56,588 bases of DNA, taken from positions 1,231 to 57,818 of the forward strand of contig DLLE01000020.1 of NCBI GenBank assembly GCA_002477955.1, written 5' to 3'. Positions 43,025 to 51,041 of the stretch are shown here, piece after piece. The stretch comes from Treponema sp. UBA7570 (lineage in GTDB: Bacteria; Spirochaetota; Spirochaetia; Treponematales; Treponemataceae). The position numbers and the translations under genes were made by a program. Below the pieces are notes generated by a model. It searched no databases. It had not been told where the DNA came from and worked only from the letters and a program-made list of their open reading frames with translations. Each line of letters starts with the position of its first letter. The stretch's first letter is position 1.

Positions 43025-43598
43025 TCCAATGGGCGCTCATATCAAAATATTTTTTTGAAAAATCAAAGGCTGGATGTTTTTTGTCTTTTTCGCTCAAAAG
43101 AGGCTCTACATCTCCACAGATTGAATGCCAGTCAATGCTAATAGTCTTGTCGTTCCACATAAGACCAGCTTCATCTTCCGGATGATAAAAATCCGTACAT
43201 TTATATGTAAAAACTGCAAAATCGCTAATTACATAAAAACCGTGCGCAAAACCTTCCGGAATGTAAAACATATTGTTTTTCTGAGAATCAAGAACAACTC
43301 CGTAAGATTTTCCAAAAGCAGGAGAGCCGTTTCGTAAATCTACAGCAACATCGTAAACTTTTCCTTCAAGCGCACGAACGAGTTTTCCTTGAGGATGCTT
43401 TGTCTGAAAATGCAGCCCGCGCAAAACGCCTCCTTTGCTAGCGCTCTGATTGTCCTGAACGAACTTCATTGTAAGACCGGCTTCAAAAAAGTCTTTTTCT
43501 GAATATGTTTCTGCAAAGTAACCACGGGCATCTCCAAAAATTTTTGGCTGAATTTCCCATAATCCTTCAATTGGGCATTTATTGAACTCAAAAGACAT
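43011..43598 (-). CDS. rfbC: dTDP-4-dehydrorhamnose 3,5-epimerase
   Basis: The cupin-fold epimerase is the third step of dTDP-L-rhamnose synthesis. The 195 residues contain RGYFAETYSEKDF, QDNQSASKGGVLRGLHFQ with the catalytic His, VYDVAVDLRNGSPAFG, PEGFAHGFYV and YKCTDFYHPEDEAGL. It shares one base with the rfbA stop and overlaps rfbD by 14 bp. Confidence 0.95.
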   Translation of the reverse strand: MSFEFNKCPIEGLWEIQPKIFGDARGYFAETYSEKDFFEAGLTMKFVQDNQSASKGGVLRGLHFQTKHPQGKLVRALEGKVYDVAVDLRNGSPAFGKSYGVVLDSQKNNMFYIPEGFAHGFYVISDFAVFTYKCTDFYHPEDEAGLMWNDKTISIDWHSICGDVEPLLSEKDKKHPAFDFSKKYFDMSAHWIGEN

Positions 43599-44473
43599 TA
43601 AAAATTCTCCGCAATATATTTTAAATAAGAGCCGTAATCGGTTTTAAAGCCTTTTGCAATTTCAAGAAGCGCATCTTTTGTAATCCAGCCGTTGTTAAAT
43701 GCAATTTCTTCTATACAAGCAACATACATTCCCTGACGTTTTTGAATTGTTTCGATGAAATTTCCGGCTTCTGAAAGGCCTTCGTATGTTCCTGTATCAA
43801 GCCAGGCAAAACCGCGTCCCAGAATTTCTACGTTGAGTTTTTGCTGAACCAAATATTCATTATTAACAGAAGTGATTTCGATTTCACCACGGGCAGAAGG
43901 CTTTACATTTTCTGCAATTTTTACAACGCTGTTGTCATAAAAATAAAGTCCAGGAACTGCATAGTTTGATTTTGGTTTTGCGGGTTTTTCTTCAATTCCG
44001 AGAGCTTTTCCGTTTTTGTCAAATTCAACAACTCCGTAGGCTGTCGGATCTTTTACAAAATAACCGAAAATTGTCGCTCCGCCTTCTGTTTCCACTCGTT
44101 TGCGAGCATTTAAAAGGCTTTCTGAAAAGCGCTGGCCGTAAAAAATGTTATCGCCGAGAACAAGAGCAACGCTGTCGCTTCCGATGAATTCTTTTCCAAC
44201 AATAAAAGCATCTGCAAGACCTCTCGGTTTGTCCTGAACCGCGTATTCAAATTTCATTCCGAGCTGGCATCCATCGCCAAAAAGCTCCTTAAAAACCGGC
44301 AAATCGCGTGGAGTTGAAATTATCAAAACTTCGCGGATTCCTGCAAGCATAAGACAGCTTAGCGGATAGTAAATCATAGGTTTGTCATAAACTGGAAGAA
44401 TCTGCTTGCTAACAGCCCTTGTGAGCGGATAAAGACGGGTTCCGCTTCCTCCTGCAAGAATTATACCCTTCAT
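43598..44473 (-). CDS. rfbA: Glucose-1-phosphate thymidylyltransferase
   Basis: RfbA makes dTDP-glucose from dTTP and glucose-1-phosphate. The 291 residues open with KGIILAGGSGTRLYPLT and include KPMIYYPLS, DKPRGLADAF, ALVLGDNIFYG and GFAWLDTGT, all standard for the family. It is the first gene of the minus-strand rhamnose cluster, which probably supplies surface glycan or glycoprotein synthesis. No glycosyltransferase is next to it. Confidence 0.96.
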   Translation of the reverse strand: MKGIILAGGSGTRLYPLTRAVSKQILPVYDKPMIYYPLSCLMLAGIREVLIISTPRDLPVFKELFGDGCQLGMKFEYAVQDKPRGLADAFIVGKEFIGSDSVALVLGDNIFYGQRFSESLLNARKRVETEGGATIFGYFVKDPTAYGVVEFDKNGKALGIEEKPAKPKSNYAVPGLYFYDNSVVKIAENVKPSARGEIEITSVNNEYLVQQKLNVEILGRGFAWLDTGTYEGLSEAGNFIETIQKRQGMYVACIEEIAFNNGWITKDALLEIAKGFKTDYGSYLKYIAENF

Positions 44474-44526
44474 AAAAAAACTCCCATAGTTTTCAATTTC
44501 AAGAACAATACAAGTCCTATACTATT

Positions 44527-44556
44527 ATTCTACCATTATTGAGCATAATAAATCAA
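44527..44556 (-). promoter_or_regulatory. Candidate promoter of the rfb cluster
   Basis: On the minus strand TTGATT (44556-44551) and TAGAAT (44532-44527) are separated by 18 bp, about 55 bp before rfbA. The region is shared with the divergent pcnB gene, so the two may influence each other. Confidence 0.45.
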
Positions 44557-44576
44557 TTCGTTAGAATAGGAGCATT

Positions 44577-45713
44577 GTGTTATACAGATATTCCAAAGAC
44601 GGACGTGGACGGCCTGTAAAAACCGCCGCTATTTATACAAAAAAAGAACATAAAATTTCTTTAGACAAAATTGACGCAGACTGCCTTAGAGTTGTTTTTC
44701 ATTTAAAAGAATGTGGCTTTAACACTTACATCGTCGGAGGGGCAGTAAGAGATTTGCTTACTGGAAAAACTCCAAAAGATTTTGACATTGTTACAAATGC
44801 AACTCCAAGCAAAATTAAAAAACTTTTTAGAAATTCCCGGATTATTGGAAAGAGATTCAGACTTGTCCATGTTTTTTTCGGGGAAAAGATTTTTGAAGTT
44901 TCAACTTTCCGCTCGACAGTTGACGGAAGTGTAGGAAACAGTTTTGGTTCGATTGAAGAAGATGTTCAGCGCCGTGATTTTACTCTAAACGCTCTTTATT
45001 ATGATCCTTCAAAAGAGCAGATTATCGATTATGTCGGCGGAGTGCAGGATATAAAAAATCATATTTTAAGACCTGTAATTCCTTTGAACAGAATTTTTGA
45101 AGAAGATCCTGTCAGAATGTTGCGCGCAGTAAAATACAGTTCGACCTGCAGCTGCAAAATGGGCTTTGCATTAAAACACAAAATCAGGAAAAGTGCGCAT
45201 CTCTTGCTTCCTGTAAGTCCAAGCCGTTTGACAGAAGAAATGCTGAAAATTTTGAATTCTGGCCATTCATCTGAAATTATAGCAGCCTGCCTTAAGACTG
45301 ATCTTTATATGTACCTTCAGCCGAACGCAAGCAGCATGATGTATCAGTCAAAAAAATTTGAACAAAGCTATATGAAGCACCTTGCAGAAATGGACAAAAT
45401 AGTTCAAAAAGACAAAACTGTAAGGCTCGGACAAAAACTGTTCTATCTGATTATTGATTTTGTCGATACGCTTACAGACTGGAAAAAAGAAATTTCTGGA
45501 AAAACGGCAACTGGCGAACTTTATTTAAAAACTTGGGCTCAGGTAAGAAATTTTGTTCTTCCAATAAATCCACAGCGCACAGAACTTGAATACGCAATTC
45601 GTCTGGCTTTAAAAACACTCGGAGTCGCAATAAAAATCCCAAAAAGCGCATTTAAAGTTCGAAAAACTGTAAAATTTCTTCCGGCAGAAGAAAAAATTGC
45701 CGAGATAAGATAA
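44577..45713 (+). CDS. pcnB: Poly(A) polymerase I-type nucleotidyltransferase
   Basis: The enzyme would add 3' poly(A) tails that promote RNA decay. It starts at GTG 44577 behind TAGGAGC and has 378 residues. The head domain has YIVGGAVRDLLTGKTPKDFDI with the catalytic aspartates. The motif RNSRIIGKRFRLVHVFFG after it is the hallmark that separates poly(A) polymerases from CCA enzymes; QRRDFTLNALYYD and EDPVRMLRAVKY follow. There is no HD domain, in contrast to the Cca protein at 14045-15454. The basic C-terminus is shorter than in E. coli. It diverges from the rfb cluster. Confidence 0.87.
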   Translation: MLYRYSKDGRGRPVKTAAIYTKKEHKISLDKIDADCLRVVFHLKECGFNTYIVGGAVRDLLTGKTPKDFDIVTNATPSKIKKLFRNSRIIGKRFRLVHVFFGEKIFEVSTFRSTVDGSVGNSFGSIEEDVQRRDFTLNALYYDPSKEQIIDYVGGVQDIKNHILRPVIPLNRIFEEDPVRMLRAVKYSSTCSCKMGFALKHKIRKSAHLLLPVSPSRLTEEMLKILNSGHSSEIIAACLKTDLYMYLQPNASSMMYQSKKFEQSYMKHLAEMDKIVQKDKTVRLGQKLFYLIIDFVDTLTDWKKEISGKTATGELYLKTWAQVRNFVLPINPQRTELEYAIRLALKTLGVAIKIPKSAFKVRKTVKFLPAEEKIAEIR

Positions 45714-45734
45714 ATAAAAAAAATAAATCCAAGA

Positions 45735-45787
45735 AAAAACACCTTGAAATACAGACGCTAATTGCGTTTTTTAAGGTGTTTTTTTAT
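45735..45787. terminator. Terminator between convergent pcnB and the P-loop gene
   Basis: AAAAAACACCTT and AAGGTGTTTTTTT form the outer stem, with a smaller ACGC/GCGT hairpin inside. A and T runs on both sides allow it to act on both strands, and the T run overlaps the last codons of the minus-strand gene. Confidence 0.75.
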
Positions 45788-46722
45788 GCAGTCTTTAAAT
45801 CCGAAACCAAAATATGGTCTACAATAATCGAAATATCCTCAAGGAGAATTCCCGCATTTTTTTCGATTGACGAAGTCACGTAATTTTTTAAATTTTTACT
45901 CAATTCTGTAAGCGGTTCTCCAAAAGGAACATCTATCGTCACAAAAAAACGGTATCCTGTCTTGTCCGCCTTTATGTTCAAACTTTTTAAGCGGATTAAG
46001 CTGTTAAATTTCTTAACTGCATCTCCTGCAAGGCCTGCAAGATGAGCCTGAGAAATATTTTTTCTTGCAGTAACTGAGAAGGCCGGGCGGACTACAGATT
46101 TTTCAAAAAGCTTTGCATTTACTTCGACCGTAGTTTTCTTTTCTTCTGTTTTGAAAAAATGACGGAAAAACTTTCTTTTTGAAAGGCTGACTTTTACTTT
46201 TGAAACAAAAATTCTTGAATAATTTCCAGCTTCTTTTACCTCGTACGAGCGGACTGGAATTACATGCTTTCCTTCAATCTGCCGGCTTATACGGGCTTCT
46301 TCAATTTGCTGAGGAGTGGCAATGTCTTCGATTCTTATATATTTTTCCGGAAGAGGAATTTGAAGGCGCATTGCAATCTTATTGACCATCTTTTCGCTTG
46401 TGCCGAGCAGCAGAATTTTTTTTATCTGTTTTTTCTGAATTGCAAGAGCTACGCTGTCTCTGTGCTTTTTGTCATCGAAAAGCGCAACGCGAACTGCCCC
46501 CATATAACTTTTTTCAAGTTTTGCGGAATGCCCGGCAAGAATATTGTCTTCATAAATCAAAAGCCCGTCATCAATTATCGCCTTTATATGATATTTTTGA
46601 GCGACAAGCTTTGCGCGAAAACTTTTTCCTGTGCCAGATGGACCGAAAAATGCAAAAACTTGAAGAGGCTTTTGTTTAAAATTAAGAATTTCTCCAATAT
46701 TCATACCCATATTATAATTCAC
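45784..46722 (-). CDS. P-loop NTPase fused to an Asp23/Gls24-like domain
   Basis: The longest reading is 312 residues from GTG 46722; ATG 46710 or 46704 are possible. The N-terminal part has a Walker A loop GPSGTGKS (about 27-34) and the following KYHIKAIIDDGLLIYED, as in small kinases or ATPases. Residues of about 205-305 match the pattern of Asp23/Gls24 envelope-stress proteins: VVRPAFSVTARKNISQAH, then VTIDVPFGEPLTELSKNL and a closing hydrophobic strand. A basic linker separates the two parts. The gene overlaps the upstream pseudouridine synthase gene by 11 bp if the GTG is used. No function is known; a nucleotide-controlled envelope-associated factor is an inference. Confidence 0.65.
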   Translation of the reverse strand: MNYNMGMNIGEILNFKQKPLQVFAFFGPSGTGKSFRAKLVAQKYHIKAIIDDGLLIYEDNILAGHSAKLEKSYMGAVRVALFDDKKHRDSVALAIQKKQIKKILLLGTSEKMVNKIAMRLQIPLPEKYIRIEDIATPQQIEEARISRQIEGKHVIPVRSYEVKEAGNYSRIFVSKVKVSLSKRKFFRHFFKTEEKKTTVEVNAKLFEKSVVRPAFSVTARKNISQAHLAGLAGDAVKKFNSLIRLKSLNIKADKTGYRFFVTIDVPFGEPLTELSKNLKNYVTSSIEKNAGILLEDISIIVDHILVSDLKTA

Positions 46723-47701
46723 AAGGCAAGTTTATCAAGGAGGATTTTAAAACTGAAACGAAATTTTCTCCTGGAGGACAAACTATTTTTTTCGGAAGGT
46801 TGAATAGATTTTCCTGAAATTCCAAAGAATAAGAATGGAGAAAAAGATTTTGTTTTTCTGAAATCTGTTTTGCTCCGTAAACTGTATCTCCAAGCAGAGG
46901 ATGCGCGTGGTAAGCACTCGTTGCGCGAATTTGATGAGTTCTTCCTGTAGAAATTACGAATTTTACGAAAGTAACCTGAATGCCTTTATATTCTCCGTAC
47001 GCAACCGGAATTACCGTTGTATAGCTTTCCTTTGAATTTTTTGAATCGGAATTTACAGAAACTGTATGAAATTTTGAACTATTTAAGTCTTTTTCATTTC
47101 TGCTGATTTTTTCTGTCCATATTTCTGTTTTTCCCAAAGCGCCTTCAATGATTGCAATATAAGTTTTTTTTATTTTGTGTTCCTGAATTGCCTTAGAAAA
47201 CTCCTGCGCACCTTCGAGATTTTGGCTAAAAGCAATAAGCCCTGTAGTTCTTCTGTCAAGACGATGCAAAGGACCTGTTCTAAATGAAAGACTCTTTTGA
47301 GCATTTTTAGAATTAAAAAAATCGTAATCTTCTTGGACAAAAACATTGAGAGCCAGTTCGCCGGCTTTTGACTTTTGAACAGGAAGATCGTAAGGCTTGT
47401 TTAAAAAAAGAAGTTCTTGAGTACGAAGCACTATCCATCCTTCTGGAAGAGAAGTGATTTTTTTTTGATTTTTTTTGTCTGTTAGAAGCGCGGTTTCCGC
47501 TAAAAACGAGGCTATTTTTATTTCATCGCCTTTTTGAATTCTATATTCGCCTTTCTGTTTTTTTTCATTGACCTTTATCAATCCGTTTCTGAGAGCCTTA
47601 TAAAGCTGCGAAAGATTTTCTTCTGAGAGAAGTTTTTTTGCAATTCTGTCGAGTCTTCTTCCTTCATCATCTTTTCCAGTTTTTAAGCGAATAAATTCCA
47701 T
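46712..47701 (-). CDS. RluC/RluD-family pseudouridine synthase
   Basis: The enzyme isomerises uridines in RNA, most likely 23S rRNA. The 329 residues have an N-terminal S4 RNA-binding domain (about 14-65, RLDRIAKKLLSEE, KVNEKKQKGEYRIQKGDEI) and the catalytic core with LFLNKPYDLPVQ, the active Asp in LHRLDRRTTGL and ISTGRTHQIRATSA. The S4 domain and the size favour RluC over RluA, but the exact target uridine cannot be told. It lies upstream of the P-loop/Asp23-like gene on the minus strand. Confidence 0.88.
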   Translation of the reverse strand: MEFIRLKTGKDDEGRRLDRIAKKLLSEENLSQLYKALRNGLIKVNEKKQKGEYRIQKGDEIKIASFLAETALLTDKKNQKKITSLPEGWIVLRTQELLFLNKPYDLPVQKSKAGELALNVFVQEDYDFFNSKNAQKSLSFRTGPLHRLDRRTTGLIAFSQNLEGAQEFSKAIQEHKIKKTYIAIIEGALGKTEIWTEKISRNEKDLNSSKFHTVSVNSDSKNSKESYTTVIPVAYGEYKGIQVTFVKFVISTGRTHQIRATSAYHAHPLLGDTVYGAKQISEKQNLFLHSYSLEFQENLFNLPKKIVCPPGENFVSVLKSSLINLPCEL

Positions 47702-47741
47702 AACTTATAAACTATAAACAGAACCTATAAAAATTTCAATT

Positions 47742-47777
47742 TTGACAAACAAAGCTTGTACAAGCTCAATATAAAAT
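47742..47777 (+). promoter_or_regulatory. Promoter-like region with a perfect 14-bp palindrome
   Basis: TTGACA at 47742-47747 and TATAAAAT at 47770-47777 flank the perfect palindrome AGCTTGTACAAGCT at 47753-47766. The spacing of 22 bp between boxes is too long for a standard promoter, so one box may be coincidental. The palindrome is a candidate operator for the operon starting at 47831. Confidence 0.35.
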
Positions 47778-47830
47778 GTCTGCATAAAATGCTTAAATAA
47801 CTAGACAAAAATGCGCATACCGATAAAATA

Positions 47831-48319
47831 ATGAGTATGTTTAAAGGTGTATGGGTACAGTTTCAAACTCTTTTGTCTTCTCCGATATTTCTTGCCTGTG
47901 TTTCCAGTTGGTTTCTTGCTCAGTTTTTAAAAACACTCATAAAACTTTTTGCTGGAAAAGTCCACAGCATAAAAGAGCTTGTTGAACTTCTGATATGGCG
48001 AACCGGAGGAATGCCTTCAAGCCATAGCGCCCTTGTCGCCTGCCTTTGTACTTGCATTGGAATTACGGAAGGATTCAATTCCGGACTGTTTGTTCTTTCT
48101 TTCTGTTTTTTTATGGTTACAATCCGCGATGCTGTCGGTGTAAGAAGAGCAAATGGAATTCAGGCAAATATGATTAACAGAATCGGAAATCTTTTAAAAG
48201 ATCAGGGACTTGTCCAGGAATACAAAAATCTAAAAGAAGTTCAAGGACATTCTCCGATGGAAGTTATCGTTGGCTGTATTCTTGGTTTTTTTGTCGGTAT
48301 CGGTTTTTTAGTTTTGTAG
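47831..48319 (+). CDS. Divergent PAP2 (DUF212/YuiD) family membrane protein
   Basis: The 162-residue protein has about four membrane helices and the family signature RTGGMPSSHSALVACLCT (about 56-74), the acid phosphatase-like motif shared with vanadium haloperoxidase relatives; IRDAVGVRRANGIQA and EVQGHSPMEVIVGCILG follow. This is the divergent PAP2 group, probably a lipid-phosphate or pyrophosphate phosphatase in the membrane, but no member is well characterised. It is 6 bp upstream of a multi-pass protein that is coupled to the Rnf-like genes. Confidence 0.85.
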   Translation: MSMFKGVWVQFQTLLSSPIFLACVSSWFLAQFLKTLIKLFAGKVHSIKELVELLIWRTGGMPSSHSALVACLCTCIGITEGFNSGLFVLSFCFFMVTIRDAVGVRRANGIQANMINRIGNLLKDQGLVQEYKNLKEVQGHSPMEVIVGCILGFFVGIGFLVL

Positions 48320-48325
48320 GCTGCA

Positions 48326-49765
48326 ATGAAAATTTCGACAAAACTTCTGGCTTCTTCTGCTTTATTTGCATTGACCTTTTTTTTTGTAATCTGTTTTCGC
48401 GCTGTTCCAGAAAGCCAGCTTTGGAAAGGCTGGCGGCTTCTTTATGTAAAGTCCGAAAAACTTTCTGAACAAAATATCTGTTCAATTCTTGAAAAAAACG
48501 GCTGCAAAAATGTCGTGAGCAGGGTGAACCAGAAAAGCCCTGTCTATTCAGAATTTTCACCTATCCAAGTTCAGCCGAAAAATTCATATATTTACAGAAA
48601 GAACGGATTTTTTAGAGACAAATCTTCTACATATTTTGTATTTTATGTTCCAGAAAAAAACACTTCCGCTCTGAAAAATGCAGTTTACGAAATAAACGGA
48701 TTTTCACAAACCTTTGCGTCATGTGACGGGGGAGCCGTTTTTCCGTGGATTTGTCCTTTTTTAGCTTTTATTTTTTTCGCTGTTCTCTTTTATTTTTCTA
48801 AACAGAAATTTAAATTTCTTATAGTCTCTCTGGAGCTTCTTGTTTTGTCGATTACAAGACCTTTGTACACAGTCTGCGGAGCAATTTTTCTTTCACTTTT
48901 TGCAAATTTTCTTCTCGTAAAAATTTACGGCAGAGACGGTTTTTTTAAAGATTCGAAAAACGCTGTTTTTATAATGCCAATGATTGTTTTTTCTTTTACT
49001 GCGCTTGCTTTTTCGTCGGTTTTAAGTTCATTTTTATTTGCAGTTTCTTTTGCAGGCGGTTGGCTCGGACTTAAGGTTTTTGAAGAATTTTATTCATTTT
49101 TCTGCAAAAAAAATGGAAACCTTCAGTTTAATTTTGTTTACATCAAAAAATCTTCAGACGTAAAAACCGTCACCTCATCAAATTCTTTTTTGCTTGGAAT
49201 TGTTTTTGTCTTTATAGCGTTTCTTTTTGCATTTTCGTCGATTTTTTCAGGAATTTCTCAGGCTTCGTTCTCTGATCAAAGACCTTTTCTTCCGGCTCCT
49301 CTTTCTTCAAACTCAAAAAGTTCAAAAGATGCTGAAATGCTTCCAAATCTTGAAGATTTTGTTGACTGGAGCTGGTTTACAGTTTCTTTTCCGTTCAGAA
49401 AATTGAATTCTTCTTCGACTGAAATTCAAAATTCTTTTGGCGAGAGCATCGTTATTCCAGATTTTTTTATTGGAAAAGACAATTCCTCTGGAAAAGAGAA
49501 GATTTTTTCATCTCAAAATAAAGTTTTGACCTATGATTCTTCCTTTGTTCACTCGATTTATGATAAGATAAACAAAAGCGATTATCCTGCCCTTGAAAAA
49601 GTTCTGCTTTTGCAGGGGAAAAATACATCTTATGGATACACAAAAAGCGCAGGAACAAGTTCAGAAAAAGCAGTTCCTCTAGTATTGAGCTTTTTTGCAT
49701 TTATTCCATTGATTCTCTTTTTATATTATTTTGTGGGAAATAAAAAAAATGAGGCCAATTTATAA
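48326..49765 (+). CDS. Multi-pass membrane protein coupled to the Rnf-like genes
   Basis: The 479-residue product has an N-terminal membrane helix (about 7-27), a periplasmic-looking domain of about 110 residues, then roughly seven hydrophobic segments between about 138 and 305, a second soluble region (about 310-440, Ser/Lys/Asp-rich) and a final helix (about 448-470) before a short charged tail. No known family or catalytic motif was recognised. Its last 17 bases overlap the start of the RnfC-like gene, so it is translated in step with that cluster and is a candidate subunit or assembly factor. It keeps a few Cys (for example in SASCDGG-like loops) but no CxxC pairs. Confidence 0.65.
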   Translation: MKISTKLLASSALFALTFFFVICFRAVPESQLWKGWRLLYVKSEKLSEQNICSILEKNGCKNVVSRVNQKSPVYSEFSPIQVQPKNSYIYRKNGFFRDKSSTYFVFYVPEKNTSALKNAVYEINGFSQTFASCDGGAVFPWICPFLAFIFFAVLFYFSKQKFKFLIVSLELLVLSITRPLYTVCGAIFLSLFANFLLVKIYGRDGFFKDSKNAVFIMPMIVFSFTALAFSSVLSSFLFAVSFAGGWLGLKVFEEFYSFFCKKNGNLQFNFVYIKKSSDVKTVTSSNSFLLGIVFVFIAFLFAFSSIFSGISQASFSDQRPFLPAPLSSNSKSSKDAEMLPNLEDFVDWSWFTVSFPFRKLNSSSTEIQNSFGESIVIPDFFIGKDNSSGKEKIFSSQNKVLTYDSSFVHSIYDKINKSDYPALEKVLLLQGKNTSYGYTKSAGTSSEKAVPLVLSFFAFIPLILFLYYFVGNKKNEANL

Positions 49766-51041
49766 ATTCGTTTCAGAAGATACTGGATTAATTACTAAAA
49801 CTGTAAGCGGATTTATTCCAGAAACAGTTGTAATTCCTCTAAAAAAAAGCAGCCAAGATGAAATTGAAATTCTCGTAAAAGCCGGAGACACGGTAAAAGA
49901 AGGGCAGGTTATTGCAAAATCTCAGGATACCTGCATTCATTCTTCGATTCCTGGAACTGTTATAAATATCGTTTATTCAAAATTTGCAGACGGAAATGAA
50001 GGTTATGCCGCAAAAATCCGGCTCGAAGGAGTTTTTTCTTTTACTGGAAAAAAAATCATCGAAAAAGAATGGAAGTCAAAAGATTCTTCAACACTGATTT
50101 TTTTAATGAAAGAGGGAGGAGTTTTAAACACTTTTTCTTCTCCTGAGCCGCTCAATGCTCAGATAAAAAATCTTGATAAAACAAAAGACCGTTTTCTCGT
50201 AGTTCGGCTTTACTCTGAAGATCCCTCAAGAATTACTGACAGTTTTGTTACTGAGCATTATTTTGAAAAAATAAAGACCGGCGTAGCAATTACTGCAAAA
50301 GCAATGGAAGCAAAAGGAATTCTTTTTGCCTTTGACAGCAATAAATCAATTCCACAGAATTTTGCTGACAGTTTTGAAACAGAAACAGCAGTTGTTTCGA
50401 TTGATGCAAAAAAATATCCAAATGGTTTTATACACGAGATTGTCAATGCAGCAAAAAAAATGCTCAAAAATTCGATTTTTAAGAATACAGGAAACCGCGA
50501 TTTATTCATAGATTCTGTTACGGCACTGAATGTTTACAATGCAGTTGTTTTGGAAAAACCAGAAATTACAGCAGAAATTCAAGTTACTGGAGACTGCCTT
50601 AACGCCGGAGCCGTAATAAGTGTAAAAACAGGAACAAGTTTGCGACAACTTGCAGAACAGGCCGGCGGTTTTAAAAGAGAACCTGGAAAAATTATAATAA
50701 ATGGAAAAATTACAGGAAATTCTGTTTCGGATATAGATATTCCAATTTCAAAAGATATAAAATCGGTGGCATTTATTCCTTTCAGACAACTTTATAACCA
50801 GACAGAACAAAGCTGCATTCGTTGTGGAAACTGTCTAAGCTGCTGTCCTGTAGGACTTTCGCCAGAAACTCTTTACAGATGCTTTAAAAATAGAGACCAC
50901 AACAACAGCGAATTGCAGTTAATCGAAAAAACTGCAATTTTGTGCACAGAATGTTCTTTGTGTAATTCTGTCTGCCCATCAAGAATTCCGCTAAGCCAGA
51001 CAATTGCGCTCTTAAAAAAAGGAAAAATAAATGAAAAATAA
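49749..51041 (+). CDS. rnfC: RnfC-like iron-sulfur protein lacking the nucleotide-binding loop
   Basis: In standard Rnf complexes RnfC oxidises or reduces NAD(H) with FMN and two [4Fe-4S] clusters. The start is ATG 49749 (430 residues). Present are the N-terminal biotinyl-like barrel (VKAGDTVKEGQVIAKSQD, then HSSIPGTV), an SLBB-type region near CLNAGAVISVKTGTSLRQL, and two ferredoxin motifs at the C-terminus, CIRCGNCLSCCP and CTECSLCNSVCP. The glycine-rich GLGGAGFPTHVK loop that binds FMN/NADH is not found; KEGGVLNTFSSPEPL lies at its expected place, and the NAAECEPYL block is also gone. It overlaps both neighbours. Family membership is firm; NADH activity is doubtful. Confidence 0.85.
   Translation: MRPIYKFVSEDTGLITKTVSGFIPETVVIPLKKSSQDEIEILVKAGDTVKEGQVIAKSQDTCIHSSIPGTVINIVYSKFADGNEGYAAKIRLEGVFSFTGKKIIEKEWKSKDSSTLIFLMKEGGVLNTFSSPEPLNAQIKNLDKTKDRFLVVRLYSEDPSRITDSFVTEHYFEKIKTGVAITAKAMEAKGILFAFDSNKSIPQNFADSFETETAVVSIDAKKYPNGFIHEIVNAAKKMLKNSIFKNTGNRDLFIDSVTALNVYNAVVLEKPEITAEIQVTGDCLNAGAVISVKTGTSLRQLAEQAGGFKREPGKIIINGKITGNSVSDIDIPISKDIKSVAFIPFRQLYNQTEQSCIRCGNCLSCCPVGLSPETLYRCFKNRDHNNSELQLIEKTAILCTECSLCNSVCPSRIPLSQTIALLKKGKINEK

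Noticed and set aside
46264..46803. 179-residue plus-strand frame opposite the P-loop gene
   Set aside because: The minus-strand frame has a clear Walker A motif and Asp23-like pattern; the plus frame shows no domain.
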